The position numbers were made by a program, and so were the translations under genes. A DNA stretch of 64,000 bases from Branchipolynoe longqiensis (Eukaryota > Annelida > Polychaeta > Phyllodocida > Polynoidae): positions 11,952,963-12,016,962 of the forward strand of contig CM059194.1 of assembly GCA_030323885.1 (NCBI GenBank). The letters run 5' to 3'. Each line of letters starts with the position of its first letter. The stretch's first letter is position 1. The notes under the pieces are model-generated. The model worked only from the letters and a program-made list of their open reading frames with translations, had not been told where the DNA came from and did no database searches. Positions 44,221-55,052 of the stretch are shown piece after piece.

Positions 44221-45045
44221 TGTAAAAATATACGGATTTTCGGTTTGGATTTATGTATTGGCAGAGAGCATTACTATTCTCGGGCGACGGAGTAGGGACC
44301 AGGGTTACATAACAGACAAGCAATGGGTGCCCCACTCGCTGTGTGACATTTTTAATATATGTTTATTGTAACTGTCTGCAACTACCTGTTACCATGGGGC
44401 CGATGGGCAAGCACACCCAGCCATCCTGCATACATTATGGACACCACCTGCACCTGGGGTTGTGTGACAGCTGCCCCATATTAGGGCGTCGCCCCCAGGC
44501 TGTAGAGGGTGTCTGATTGGCTGCCTGTGGGAGCCCAGTCACCTGCATTCCATATACCTGACACACAGACCCCACTCTTGGCATTCTTGACTAGGGCCTC
44601 TAGCAGGAAGCACTCTTGGCTAGGGTCTCTAGCAGAAGGCAATCTTCTCTTGTCCAGGACCCCAGACACTCTGTCTGAGGCTGCACTTTCTATACACAAA
44701 CTAGAGCAGCTATTCAAAAGGCACTGAGCTGCGTGCAACGATCATGGGACTCAGGTTCAATGGGTTGTAGGCACTGATTCTTATACACACTAGCAAGAGA
44801 CATGAGGATCTGTGTGGACAGTTGGCAAGGAGTGAGGGTGATAGGTCGCCAGTAGGTGAACAGGAGTTGATGCCAATAAAGCACAACTTCTTCCCTGTCA
44901 ATCTTGCTCGACTTGTCTTCCCTTTTCTTCCTTATGAGTTTGTGGAGAGGGACACCAGGGGGAACTGACAGACAATTGTCCGAACACACCTGGGGGAGAG
45001 TAGTGGTATCTGGGGCTCTGACGGCCGAGCATGCAAGATATTACA
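44221..45045 (+). mobile_element. solo LTR family L, copy with internal deletion
   Basis: Begins TGTAAAAATATACGG and ends GCAAGATATTACA. AATAAA near 44875. About 170 bp corresponding to 700-840 of the first copy is deleted near 44347. No target duplication is seen (ATGT left, CTAA right). It ends only 84 bp from the EGF exon at 45129. Confidence 0.75.
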
Positions 45046-45128
45046 CTAAGCTCCGATGGTGGTGCCACCACCCCTGCACACTGTAACCGCCACTCACTGT
45101 ACCGGTGAAAATTTGTTTGAGCACTGAC

Positions 45129-45239
45129 CTGTTTCACAGTTGGTGTCCGTGTACCCTGAGTCGCAGGTGCAGTCATATCCGTTCACACGGTCATTACAAT
45201 CACCATACAGACATGGGTTCGATACACATTCATCGATAT
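45129..45239 (-). CDS. EGF-like exon, calcium-binding type
   Basis: A 111-bp phase 1-1 exon with GCATAG acceptor (AG at 45240-45241) and GTCAGT donor (complement of 45123-45128). The 37 residues start [10 protein letters not shown] and include LYGDC, YDCTC and TNCET, six cysteines in EGF order. The calcium signature is complete and an asparagine (DRVNGYDC) precedes the aromatic, the beta-hydroxylation context. The C2-C3 loop is two residues shorter than in the neighbours. Confidence 0.92.
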
Positions 45240-46249
45240 CTATGCAACAAAAATGTCAACCACATTACAATACAGAATTGTATCTATCCTCGTAATATTC
45301 TCATTGTTAATATATTATTAAATGGGGAGTTGATAGAGGGGAAGAGACCAAGAAACATATTGCAGCAATGAGACCACTCTTAGGGTGTCTGTCCCATTTA
45401 AAGCACACATCTTTAAAAGAAAAGGAAATGTAATAATATAATTATATATATATATAGGGAAGGTTACACAGGTAGTTCTATAGGAATAAGTCTTGAAGAT
45501 TTACATAAGTTACAGAGCCATTAGAAATACACTGATTGCAAACACGGGGTTTCCCTTCTTCCTTTTTTTTTACAGATTATTGTTCCTAAAAGTATGTTCC
45601 ACTTCCTCATCATGTATGTTACTTTCTAGCTGGCTTTTGTTGCACTATCATACAGGACTACTGTTGTTGAACAAATTAGCTGGTAGTGATGAACATGGCA
45701 TGCAGATCTACGGAATGAGTTACTGTTGATAACAATTGCAGAACAGTTGGAGAATTTAATTAAGACGAGAAACGAAAGTGATGATATTTACTAAAGATGT
45801 CAGGGAATCCCTGCCAAATACCCATAAAATCAAGGGCGACAGTTCTCCCCGCCCCACACACCCCTTTTATTTCTTGCTGTTCCGCTGTTATTTCCAGTCA
45901 ACCATATACAATGACAGAGACAATCCCAATACCAATGTAAAATGTAAGACCAAAATGCACTGGGATTGGCCCCACTGCTTCACTAGCCACAGCCTGTCCA
46001 CTATATTACTAACAACCCCACCCCAACAACATAATTTATAAACTCTTGGATTACAGAATTGCATTGTGTTATATGCTGCAAATTGTGTATTCAACGGTTA
46101 ATATATACCATACTATATACCTGTGTAAATAACCCCGAATTGAAAAATCGCAGGAAGACCAGTGCTTTAGGACTGACAAAAGACTTATTCAGCAGAATAA
46201 ACATACCACACACCACACACAAAAAGATGTGTGCTGTTTGAATACTCAC
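45240..46249. other. intronic stretch
   Basis: Intron between two calcium-type EGF exons, with a TA dinucleotide run near 45443-45458. No other feature was recognised. Confidence 0.45.
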
Positions 46250-46363
46250 TCACTGCACATAGAGCTCCCTCAAAGCCAAGCGGGCAGGCGCAAGTGTAGC
46301 TGTTGAGAGCGTCCGTGCACTCTTTCCCGTTGCTACAAGGAGCCGAGGCGCACTCATTTATAT
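46250..46363 (-). CDS. EGF-like exon, calcium-binding type
   Basis: A 114-bp phase 1-1 exon: TTTAG acceptor (AG at 46364-46365) and GTGAGT donor (complement of 46244-46249). Residues start DINECASAPC and continue KECTDALNSYTCACP to GALCAV; six cysteines. The calcium signature and N-x-Y/F hydroxylation context are present. The first ten residues equal those of the exon at 11775, suggesting a common origin among the modules. Confidence 0.92.
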
Positions 46364-46979
46364 CTAAATGACAAAATTGAAAGTCAAATTACTTCACTAT
46401 TTGTCTATTGGAAATCGGATTTTGATTATGTTGTTCAAATTGACTACATCACGGTTCCGACTGTGCATTGGGAGCAAAGGCGTACGCCCATTGAGTTTGC
46501 CGATACGCATAGGGCAAAACTGGCATTTTATTCAAAATAACTAGAAATACATAATAATTTGGCATAAACATGGATGGAAGGATGCAATATAATAAAATAA
46601 TGCATATGTTTAAGACACAACTCTCCATAAACCATAGAATATAAATAAAAACATAAATAACATTAATAAATCTGACTCTGGCTATGGCTCTAACACTAGT
46701 CTGAGTGCCTAGATTTGTCTAAATCTAAATGCACATGGCATAAGATGTGCTGGTCATATTGATGTAAATGCAATGCTGGATAAAAGATTAATATCTTAAT
46801 TTATTATATATATTTTTTTAGTTGGTATTCTATGTTTCAAATAAGAGCTGAGATGAGCTGAAACTAGCACACTTCATAGCTGCACCCAGTGTATTAGCAT
46901 GTGCCATGTGCTTCTCGTGGCTTTGTTTTGCTCTGATGCATCCCACAATGCACCGCGCCGCTGGAACCGCGATGTAGTC
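46364..46979. other. intronic stretch
   Basis: AT-rich intron. A fragment near 46490-46550 (GAGTTTGCCGATACGCATAG) resembles internal sequence of the TIR element at 10247-11076. Confidence 0.4.
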
Positions 46980-47470
46980 TATACTCGTGTTACTTCGAGA
47001 AGGGTCCACAGCGACGAAAGGACGAAAAAAGAGTTCCCACTGGGTAATATCGAACATATCCTTGCAGGATGAGTTTCCCATTCATTAAGTAGTGTTATTG
47101 TGTGATTTAAACAGAAATCAATGTAGATCAATTTCAAATATACTTCAAACAATTTAATCTGTTCAAAAGATACATAAATATGTGATAATGTCTGAACAAA
47201 CAACAAGAACAACATAGTCAAATAATATTTTACTACACTGCTAGCTCTGTGGAGGTGTAGCCTGGTCCCCTGGCATTTATTTGCTCATGCAGAGGCATAG
47301 GAGTTTTCATCTATTATCGTTCAGTTTCCAACCTGGTCCCCTAGCCTTTGTACCGGAAACAAGTTTAAACGAGCTCAAACGAGTTCAACCCCGGCTGGTT
47401 GGGTCGCACCGTGGCTAGTTGGGTCCCTCCATTTAGCGCTGAATATGCTTATGGAGACTTCGTGCATACG
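46980..47470 (-). repeat. dispersed repeat, inverted partner of 53260-53890
   Basis: Segments here (CAGCGACGAAAGGACGAAAA near 47010, and GCGCTGAATATGC near 47436) recur inverted at 53690-53880 and 53260-53370. On the minus strand a short frame opens with MGNSSCKDMF at 47081. The unit is probably a repeat; its class is not known. Confidence 0.5.
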
Positions 47471-47553
47471 TACATACGAGCGGCCCCTCGTTTTCCATAC
47501 GACAGTGGCGACACCTATTGTATTGTATCCGAACTACCCTAATCGTCACTTCT

Positions 47554-47868
47554 GGGCCGCGTTCAGGCTCCGTCTCGGAGGCGCCTCGGAGGCGCCCGTG
47601 ACGTCAGGCTAGTCTGAACAACAATAGCAGTTGGTCGCCTCGAAAATGGCCGCCCCCATAGGCGGCGGCCATTTGCAATCGAAATGCTGCGCTCTGATTG
47701 GATGAAACCACTGAGCCCGGCGGCCATTTTCGAGACGCTTTTTGTCTCCAACCTGAAAAGGGAGGCGTCGCCGAGACGTCGCCGAGACGCACCCTGAACG
47801 GGAATAGGCCAAAAAGCATCGCCGAGACGTCGCCGAGGCGCCTCCGAGACGGACCCTGAACGCGGCCC
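47554..47868. mobile_element. 315-bp MITE with 36-bp GC-rich inverted ends
   Basis: GGGCCGCGTTCAGGCTCCGT at the left and its near complement at the right; internal pairs GGCGGCCATTTT / AAAATGGCCGCC add further symmetry. No target duplication is certain. Non-coding. Confidence 0.75.
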
Positions 47869-48598
47869 TGGTCGTGTTTCCCACCAACGATCCGCGGGCA
47901 TAATCGATTAATCAACTCGGGTCACCCAAGCAATTTTTTGGCGCATGCGCAGATTCGATTAAGGGAAGTCGGAATCCTTAAATAGAGGGTGGGGGGGCGT
48001 GGTAAAATGTTGTAGCCTTGAGGAAGCGAAACCGAATGGCTAGGTGCGGGGGGAGGTTTCAGTTGGCGTTCCTCGGTGCCGCTTGGGGCATAGTGGGTAC
48101 CCGGCTCCCCCTACCGAATCAACCACAATTCGGAAATTATGCGCCGATTCGAGTAAGGGAAGCCGGAGACTGGTGTGGGAGAAAGAACAATTTATTTTAT
48201 GAACAAGGTACACCGTGGGAATCAGTCCAGTGCGCCGATGTCGAGGGGGCCCTCCCGGATCGCCAGAAGCTCTGAGACCGCCAGAGCCAACCCAAAACAC
48301 AAGGCTAACGCTCGGGGGGCCTCAGAGGAGGCCAGTCGGGGGATGTAGTTGAATGCCACCGTGGACTCCCAGGTGCCCTGCGCCATTATGGCCGCCAGGT
48401 CGGTGCTACGTGATGCGCATGCCTGGGCGGCCCCCCTTCCGGAGGCTGTGGAGGGTGAGCCTGGAAGCCTCCGCGAGTGCCTCCCTCACAATGGGGGTCA
48501 GCATCTGCGTGGTCAGGGGGGCACCCGTATGGCAGATGAACGCCGGGGCATCGGAGGGGGCTGGGACCTGGTCCCGGGCGCTGCAGCAGGTGAGCCGG

Positions 48599-49857
48599 TG
48601 TAGTAAGTTCAAAACACTACCCCACAAAAACACTACGGTAGTGTTTTCAACCTAGGTTCAAAACACTACGGTAGTGTTTTTAACCTGGTTGATGGTAAGT
48701 TCAAAACACTACTGTGGCCACGCTCAAAACACTATCCTTAAGTTCAAAACACTACCTTTAAGTTCAAAACACTACTCTATTTGCTTAGGGTGGAGCAGTA
48801 TGTAGTAATGTGGGTCAGCCGGTTGCTGGATGTTGTTTAACGTCCTAGCATCATCTAAGGTTATATCAGGAAGGGTATCGACTTGTGACAGTGCACACTC
48901 ATGGGACTTTGTCTCTGTGTCTGTGTGTGTGTCTCTTTGTCTGTGTGTGTCTCTGTGTGTGTATCTGTGTCTCTGTGTGTGTCTCTGTGTCTCTGTGTGT
49001 GTCTGTGTGTGTCTTTGTGTGTGTCTGTGTGTGTGTCTGTGTGTGTCTGACTCTGTGTCTCTGTGTGTGTATGTGTCTGTATGTGTGTGTCTCTGAGAGC
49101 ATGACACACATGCAGACACTCTCCCTCCCTCCCTCCATCCCCCCGTCCCTGCCTCCCTCCCTCCCTCCCTCTCTCTCTCCCTCTCTCCCTCCCACACAGA
49201 GACAGAGAGAGAGACACACACACCGACACAGAGACACCCACAGAGAAACAGAGACACACACAGAGACACAGAGACACACAAATAGACACAGAGACACACA
49301 CAGAGACACACACACATACACAGAGACACAAATACACAGAGACACACACAAAGACACAGAGACACACACACAGACACACACAGAGACACACAGACACAGA
49401 GACACACACACACGAACACCCACACAGAGACACACACGGAGACACAGAGACACACACACACAGACACAGACACATACACACACATAGACACACACACAGG
49501 GATGGAGGGAGGGATGACGTTTGACGTTTGTGGTGCACATGCCGCAGCGCTATCACAGTATCAGCGTATACTACTAATACGTGCTTCAAACGCCGCAGCA
49601 CATCAGCGTATACTACTAATACGTGCTTCAAATGCCGCAGCACTATCAGCGTATACTACTAATACGTGCTTCAAACGCCGCAGCAGGGTCAGCTAGTGTT
49701 TTGAACTTGGGTGGTGTTTTGAACGTATGTAGTGATAGTGTTTTGAACTTAACAGTAGTGTTTTGAACCTAAGTTCAAAACACTACCATCGTGTTTTGAA
49801 CGTAGGTTCAAAACACTGGTAGTGTTTTGAACGGCGTAGTGTTTTGAACGTCCTACA
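48599..49857. mobile_element. Ginger1-like non-autonomous element with GTTCAAAACACTAC arrays (TSD CCGG)
   Basis: Termini are TGTAG...CTACA, flanked by CCGG on both sides (48595-48598, 49858-49861). Both ends are arrays of GTTCAAAACACTAC in direct and inverted copies. The interior holds a SINE tail fragment (48829-48905), a GT-rich run (48905-49100), a CCCT run, an AC-rich run (49191-49500) and three units of CAGCGTATACTACTAATACG (49559-49683). TGT...ACA ends with CCGG duplications are the signature published for Ginger1 transposons; assignment is inference since no transposase is present. Confidence 0.65.
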
Positions 49858-49952
49858 CCGGGCAGGACCAGGATGAAGAGGGCGACGGCCTGTGATGAAG
49901 ACTTGATCATCTTGGACGATGAGATGGTGACCCGGACCTCCCCGGGCACCGG

Positions 49953-50314
49953 TGTGGCGTTTTCAGTGCCCAGTCATGCTCAGCGGCCTGTCATGGCTTC
50001 TGCGCATGCGCGGATTTTCGCACGTTGCGGCGAGCACTGCTATTTGTTTTGTTTACTGCTACGTTGTTAGCTGCTACGTTAATATCGCTTGGAATTTAAG
50101 GTTAATTTAATGAAATTTCATTATTTGAGTATGTAATTCTGTTAAATATGATCGCATTCAATAGATTTCGGCCTGATCTGACCCTAACACTGCCGGGCAC
50201 CAGCTGAGCTTGTAGCCGGCGAGGCCACGGGTGTTTTGCATATGTCTTAAAATCCGCGCATGCGCAGAAGCAACGACAGGCCGCTGAGCATGACCGGGCG
50301 CTGAAAACGCCACA
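49953..50314. mobile_element. Ginger1-like MITE, 362 bp (TSD CCGG)
   Basis: TIRs of about 66 bp start TGTGGCGTTTTCAG and include CATGCTCAGCGGCCTGTC and TTCTGCGCATGCGCGGATTT, inverted at the right end with few mismatches. CCGG flanks at 49949-49952 and 50315-50318. Non-coding. It lies 95 bp from the other CCGG-flanked element. Confidence 0.75.
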
Positions 50315-51665
50315 CCGGGCTAAAATCCTCGCGTCGCACTGTGTGGGGGCCACCCATCCACCGTGGGAGGGGGAGAAGAGGTTGGACTGTCTCATCAGGG
50401 TGAAGAAGGCGATGATCACCACTGCCCAGGGGACCACACCGCAGTGACCCTGCGTGCGGAAGTAATCGTAGATGTGTCGGATCATGGGTGGCGTGATGGA
50501 TGGGTGGGCCGCATCCGCAGCATCAGCTCCTCCTGCCGTTTTGCGGTCGCGGAGGTGGTTGTAGCCCGCTTCGGCGTCACAGCTTTGGCCCGTAACATCG
50601 GGCCGCCGCTCCCCCCTTCCCCGGAGGCCTGGGGCCTCTGGGGAGGAGCGGCGGCCGTCCGCCGGTGTGTGGGGGATGTGGCATCGCCGCCATCTTGGGT
50701 AGATGTTCTGGGCTGCTCCTGCTCCTGCTCGGGCCAGGGCCTCCGGGTGGCTCGCTTCGCGGGCCCACCGACCGGTCGTGATGTTCGTCAGGTTCTCTGC
50801 ATTTTCTATTTTCACTTGGTGGTTTATTTAACGTGGTTGGAGTTGGGGTCGCTCTGTTTTCTTAAAATGTTGTAGCCTTGAGGAAGCGAAACCGAATGGC
50901 TAGGTGCGGGGGGAGGTTTCGGTTGGTGTTTGTTGGCGCCGCTTGGGGTGTGGTGGGTACCCGGCTCCCTCTACCGAATCAACCACAATTCGGAAATTAT
51001 GCGCCCATCCTACAGACTCGGGTCGGATAATTGAATGCGCTTCTCCATGCTTGGGGTGGAAAAAATGGTGGTTCAATCCAAAACTTTTTTTTTTTTTAAT
51101 AACTGATATAACTACAGCAAAATAGGATTTAAAGTATTTTATGATTGCATAGCTTAGTTATATTTCCATTTCATTAATATGTGTTATTACTAAAAAAAAA
51201 CATGTAGGATTGGTACTGATAGCTATTATCCTGTGACGTCAATCAATTCAATTCTTTTATTTTAACTCTCTGCTAGGTATGTTTAGAATAAACTGAGGTG
51301 ATACAAGAAATGCATACAAATTCCTTACAGACAGAAAGGATCACAGAAAAGCGATGCTTATCTAGCTGGTCTCCATGATGTGAATGAACAAGTGATGACA
51401 ATAACAGATGATTATACTTAACCTACATTTTTAACCAATGATTATGATGAGATACTGATGCGTCTCTTCACAGTTAGTAAAAAACGTCATTGTTCCTAGC
51501 AAACCCCAGCCAAGAGGTGGGTTACTGGGGTTCGGTCGTTTTGCACATGGCACATGTATTTCTCGACGCCACATATTTTTGTCAACTCCACTTGCGGTGT
51601 TCGATTTGAAATTCTAGCAACTTGGGTAACCCGAGTCGCCCGGGTCGTGTTAATCGATTACGCCC

Positions 51666-52080
51666 CAAGAAGAGGCCACAGCGAGAATCAGGCCATTCTC
51701 CTTAATTTGCCTACTCCATAGTAGCCCTTTGTCCGCATTGTGAATTATTATTTGTATTTATTATTATTATCATCATTAATATTATTGTTTTATTATTGCA
51801 GACGCATTAGCTTTCTACTCAGCCGAATGCACAAGTAGCCTACTGTAAAAGTACAACGTCTTAACACTTTTACTTCTGGATACTGAATGGTTTATTCCCA
51901 ATCCAGGGCCCGAGCCGCCGGCACCCTCTGACTGTGACGTCATCTCATTTACATATTCCTTTGTTCTCAGTACGTGCCTGGATGTCTATTACGCATATAT
52001 TACACCTACCGATAGTTCAATGGCAAATAGCAGAGTTTTTTGTGTGTGCATGCTTGTAAGCATCGTAACAGTCATTACTC
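51666..52080. other. intronic, simple repeats only
   Basis: TTATTATTAT-type low complexity at 51745-51800; otherwise nothing recognised. Confidence 0.4.
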
Positions 52081-52380
52081 AATCAATTAATCAATCAATA
52101 GGATACAGCTATAATAGGCCTTGGACCTGTTAGCCGCTCTTAATTAATAGAAATCGAGACAGTACTTCAGATGTGGTGGATTGTAGCAACTGTCACTGAT
52201 ATACATAATGCTTGACCAGTATGCATCCAGTCGGGACTTGAAACAGTTCACCGACTCTGCTGCTACGACACTCTCAGGCAAGTCATTCCACAGGTCAACC
52301 ACCCTAAAGCCGAAAAGGTTGTTTCGCAGGTCCAGTCTGTCATCGTGAGTAATGAGCATAGTACTTTCAAATGGGATTCA
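52080..52380 (-). pseudogene. LINE 3' end, CR1/L2-like
   Basis: The minus strand encodes FGFRVVDLWNDLPESVVAA and VNCFKSRLDAYW, the C-terminal signature of CR1/jockey-superfamily ORF2, with a stop at 52144. The tail is a TTGATTGATTGATT-like microsatellite (complement of 52080-52101). Only about 230 bp of coding sequence remain, so it is a severely 5'-truncated insertion. Confidence 0.75.
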
Positions 52381-52519
52381 GCCTTCGGCTTCTGCCATTT
52401 GAAATCATTCCAGACTATAACAAATACCTACACTTAGATCTAGATCTATGGAAAACGGTGTCCTTTGATTAGTAGGCTACGTTTTTCAATCCATATAGTC
52501 TTAATATGAGTAATGTATG

Positions 52520-52947
52520 GGTCACAAATACGCTACGGCGTGCTTGCGGCGTGCTTGCGGCGACCGTAAAGTCGCCGCATCGGTCACCGTGCGGTTTTTT
52601 GCTCGCCGCAACGTTTTTTTTTTTTTTCAAGTTGGAGTTATCTTAACTTCGAAAAATCGCAACGCCGCAATCGTCGCAATCCAGACTCCACAACACCGTA
52701 CGATCACCTTTGTTGCCATAAATAAAAAGGTTATAAAATGAATATCAATATGGTACAAAATTCATGTTTGTGTGATCAATATTAAGAAAGTTATGACTTT
52801 GTTTGTATTAAATATGTGTATAAATTCAACACAAACCCTACGATTTGTGAAGAGATAAACCGTAGACCGCAATGCCGTAGCATTTGCATATACCGCAAGA
52901 CACACCGCAGACCGCAGTACCGTACGGCCCCTGCAATATTTGTGACC
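52520..52947. mobile_element. 428-bp TIR element with GGTCACAAATA ends
   Basis: GGTCACAAATA at the left and TATTTGTGACC at the right. The subterminal regions are rich in CCGCAG/CTGCGG-type words (ACCGCAGACCGCAGTACCGT). No ORF, no certain target duplication. Confidence 0.65.
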
Positions 52948-52975
52948 TAAACATTAGCAATGCTTAGGACCGACC

Positions 52976-53655
52976 CCCGGGCCGTATTCGATTAACGTGA
53001 CTCAGGTGACCCGAATTGCTAGAATTTCAAATTGAACACCGCGAGTGGAGTCGAAAAATACCCAGGTCGTGTGCAAAACGACCTGACCCCAATCAAATTG
53101 CCCGAATATAGAATATGGAAGATTTGTAGGGAGGGACCAGTGTAGTTGTTCCTCGAGTTGGCGTGCGCTACTCTGCGGTGGTACATCGTCAAGGCATTAA
53201 GCCCATAGGCAATTATTAATCAATCGCTGTCACCACCCTCTTTGCTGCATAGTGAAGCTCGACGAGCGATTTCCGTTTCTGTTTGCTGGATTTTTCATAA
53301 GCATATTCAGCGCTGAAAGGAGCGGGAAAACCAGCCACGTTTGAACCCGTTTGAGCCCATTTGAACTTGCCGGAAATAGACTTTCCTCTTCTCGTGTTAG
53401 CGAGAACTCCGCAGCTTAATCTAAAACTTAATATTTTTTTCAATAACTGATATAAGTACAGCAAAATAGGATTTCAAGTATTTTATGATAGTAGAAGCTG
53501 ACAATCTGGGTTATTACAAAAACCCGTTAAATCAACACGTAGGACCTGACGGGTCGTTTTGCACACGGCACATGCTTTTGTCAACTCCACTTGCGGTGTT
53601 CGATTTGAAATTCTAGGAACTCCGGTGACCCGAATCGCCCGGGTCGTGTTCATGT
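52976..53655. mobile_element. two fragments of the CGATTAA-end MITE, inverted to each other
   Basis: 52976-53110 is the left half of the family; 53404-53655 is the same part of the family in reverse (ends GGGTCGTGTT). Between them is unrelated repeat DNA (53260-53370 pairs with 47340-47460). Confidence 0.55.
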
Positions 53656-53950
53656 TCACACATTATCACACTTTTATGTATCTTTTGCACAAATTAAAGT
53701 GTTTGAAATATAATTGAAATTTATCTACATCAACTTCTGTTTAAATCACACAATATCAGTACTTACAGAATGGGCAACTCATCCTGCAAGGGTATGCTCG
53801 ATATGTGACAGGGGTCACCCGTTTTTCCTCCTTTCCTCGCTGTGAACCCTTCTCGGAATGTTATTATTCAACACGAGTATACAAATGGTGGCGCCCATAT
53901 AAGGCTATTTCCTTTTGCTGGATTTTGGTTATTTCATTGATCACTTCTGT

Positions 53951-54424
53951 GGCCGTAATCGATTAACACGACCCGGGCGACTCGGCTCAACCGAGTGGTC
54001 AGAATTTTAAATAGAACACCGCGATTGGAGTCGACAAAAACACGTGCCGTGTGCAAAACGACCCGACCCCAGTAACCAACCTCTTGGCTGGGGTGGCTAG
54101 GAGCGACGACATCACATTTGTGCTGGTACTGTCCAGCAGGATAACGCTAACAGCCACCGGTACCAGTCATACATGTTTTTGGGGGGTAATAACATAGATT
54201 AATGAAATGGAAATATCACTAGACTATGCCATCATAAAACAATATAAATCCTCTTTTGCTGTAGTTATATTGGTTATTAAAAAAAAAAGGTTTTGGATTA
54301 AGCCACCATTTTTCCCACCCCAGAGCGTGGAGAAGCGTATTCGATTATTCGACCCGAGTCTGTAGGATGTGCGCATGCGCCAAAAAGTGGCTCGGGTGAC
54401 CCGAGTTGATTAATCGATTACCCC
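53951..54424. mobile_element. MITE, CGATTAA-end family, full copy
   Basis: GGCCGTAATCGATTAACACG at the left and GTTGATTAATCGATTACCCC at the right. The reference copy in this window: 474 bp, non-coding. Confidence 0.7.
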
Positions 54425-55052
54425 CAAAGAGTACGAGTATTGTTTAAGTATATATATATACATGTGTTAGTCATTAGCCTCCCCGCTGGGTGGGTCAGTA
54501 TAAATAGGCTTTAACTCCCATGTATGAAGATACAAGGTGCTCTATCATTTTTCTTGTTTTCTAAGATTGTGCTATTTATTCTGTGGGTTCACGATTGTGT
54601 GATTACTAATGACATGCAATCCATGTTGCTTCCTTTCATTTTCTAAGAATAGTTAAAGTTGCATTGTCCGAAAAAAGCATAGCATTTTCAAGACCAAAAC
54701 ATTTCAGATCATATCCAACTTAGATAACAGTGCACTTATTAAACATGTGTTGCTACAAAGAAGGGGATACTATGCCAACTTATTAGGATCTGTTACTGCT
54801 GAAGAATATATGGTCAGAATTGTGGCAATCACGCCAAAATTAATTTGGCATGCTTACATTTAAAATATGTCCAAAGTTATTCATTTTAAAGCAGAGTTAC
54901 TTCAAATTAAAGAAAGGGCGATTATAATAATGAACCTAATATATTTATCTCAGAAAATGACAGAAACTGAAAAGCATCAGACTGTGCAGCTTTAATTAGT
55001 TATGTCTGTGTTTTATAAGGAAATGTCCTATCGAGTAGCTTCCTTCCACAAA

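Larger units (their letters stand above)
48353..50815 (-). pseudogene. tyrosine recombinase of family N, interrupted twice
   Basis: In sense order: TPPMIRHIYDYFRTQGHCG and FFTLMRQSNLFSPSHGG near 50390 (first arginine present), then, after the 362-bp insert, VRVTISSSKMIKSSSQAV near 49910, then, after the 1.26-kb insert, APAFICHTGAPL near 48530 and RLTLHSLRKGG near 48445 (histidine and second arginine). After a frameshift, IMAQGTWESTVAFNYI near 48365 supplies the tyrosine. All catalytic residues are recognisable, but the inserts and frameshifts inactivate it. Confidence 0.8.
47952..51005 (-). mobile_element. YR retroelement (family N) with A1-B1A2B2 split direct repeats
   Basis: This 3.05-kb element has 143-bp direct repeats A at 50863-51005 and 48003-48145 (both start TAAAATGTTGTAGCC, end ATTATGCGCC). 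A B unit, GATTCGATTAAGGGAAG, lies at 47952 and again at 48146 (GATTCGAGTAAGGGAAG). In sense (minus) order this is A1, recombinase, B1, A2, B2, the Ngaro/PAT signature. No target duplication. Gag, RT and RNase H were not found, so it is a deleted copy. Two TIR elements sit inside it. Confidence 0.85.
47896..51665 (-). mobile_element. MITE, CGATTAA-end family, copy 2, split by a YR element
   Basis: The left piece (47896-47951, starting GGGCATAATCGATTAATC) and the right piece (51006-51665, ending TTAATCGATTACGCCC) together match 53951-54424 in reverse. The join between GCGCATGCGCA and CATCCTACAGAC restores the family sequence exactly. A further insertion of about 250 bp sits at about 51239-51495. 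Confidence 0.75.

Noticed and set aside
47563..47915. Arg-rich minus-strand frames over the GC-rich MITE
   Set aside because: Three overlapping frames through repeated GTCTCGGCGACG words of a TIR element; not coding.
48772..49643. Overlapping long reading frames on both strands made of C/V/S or H/T/D repeats
   Set aside because: They translate GT/AC and GAGA microsatellites; any frame is open in such DNA. No gene.
53216..53464. Minus-strand 82-residue frame (SISGKFKWAQTG)
   Set aside because: Overlaps dispersed repeat DNA with an inverted partner at 47.3-47.5 kb; no splice sites or family.
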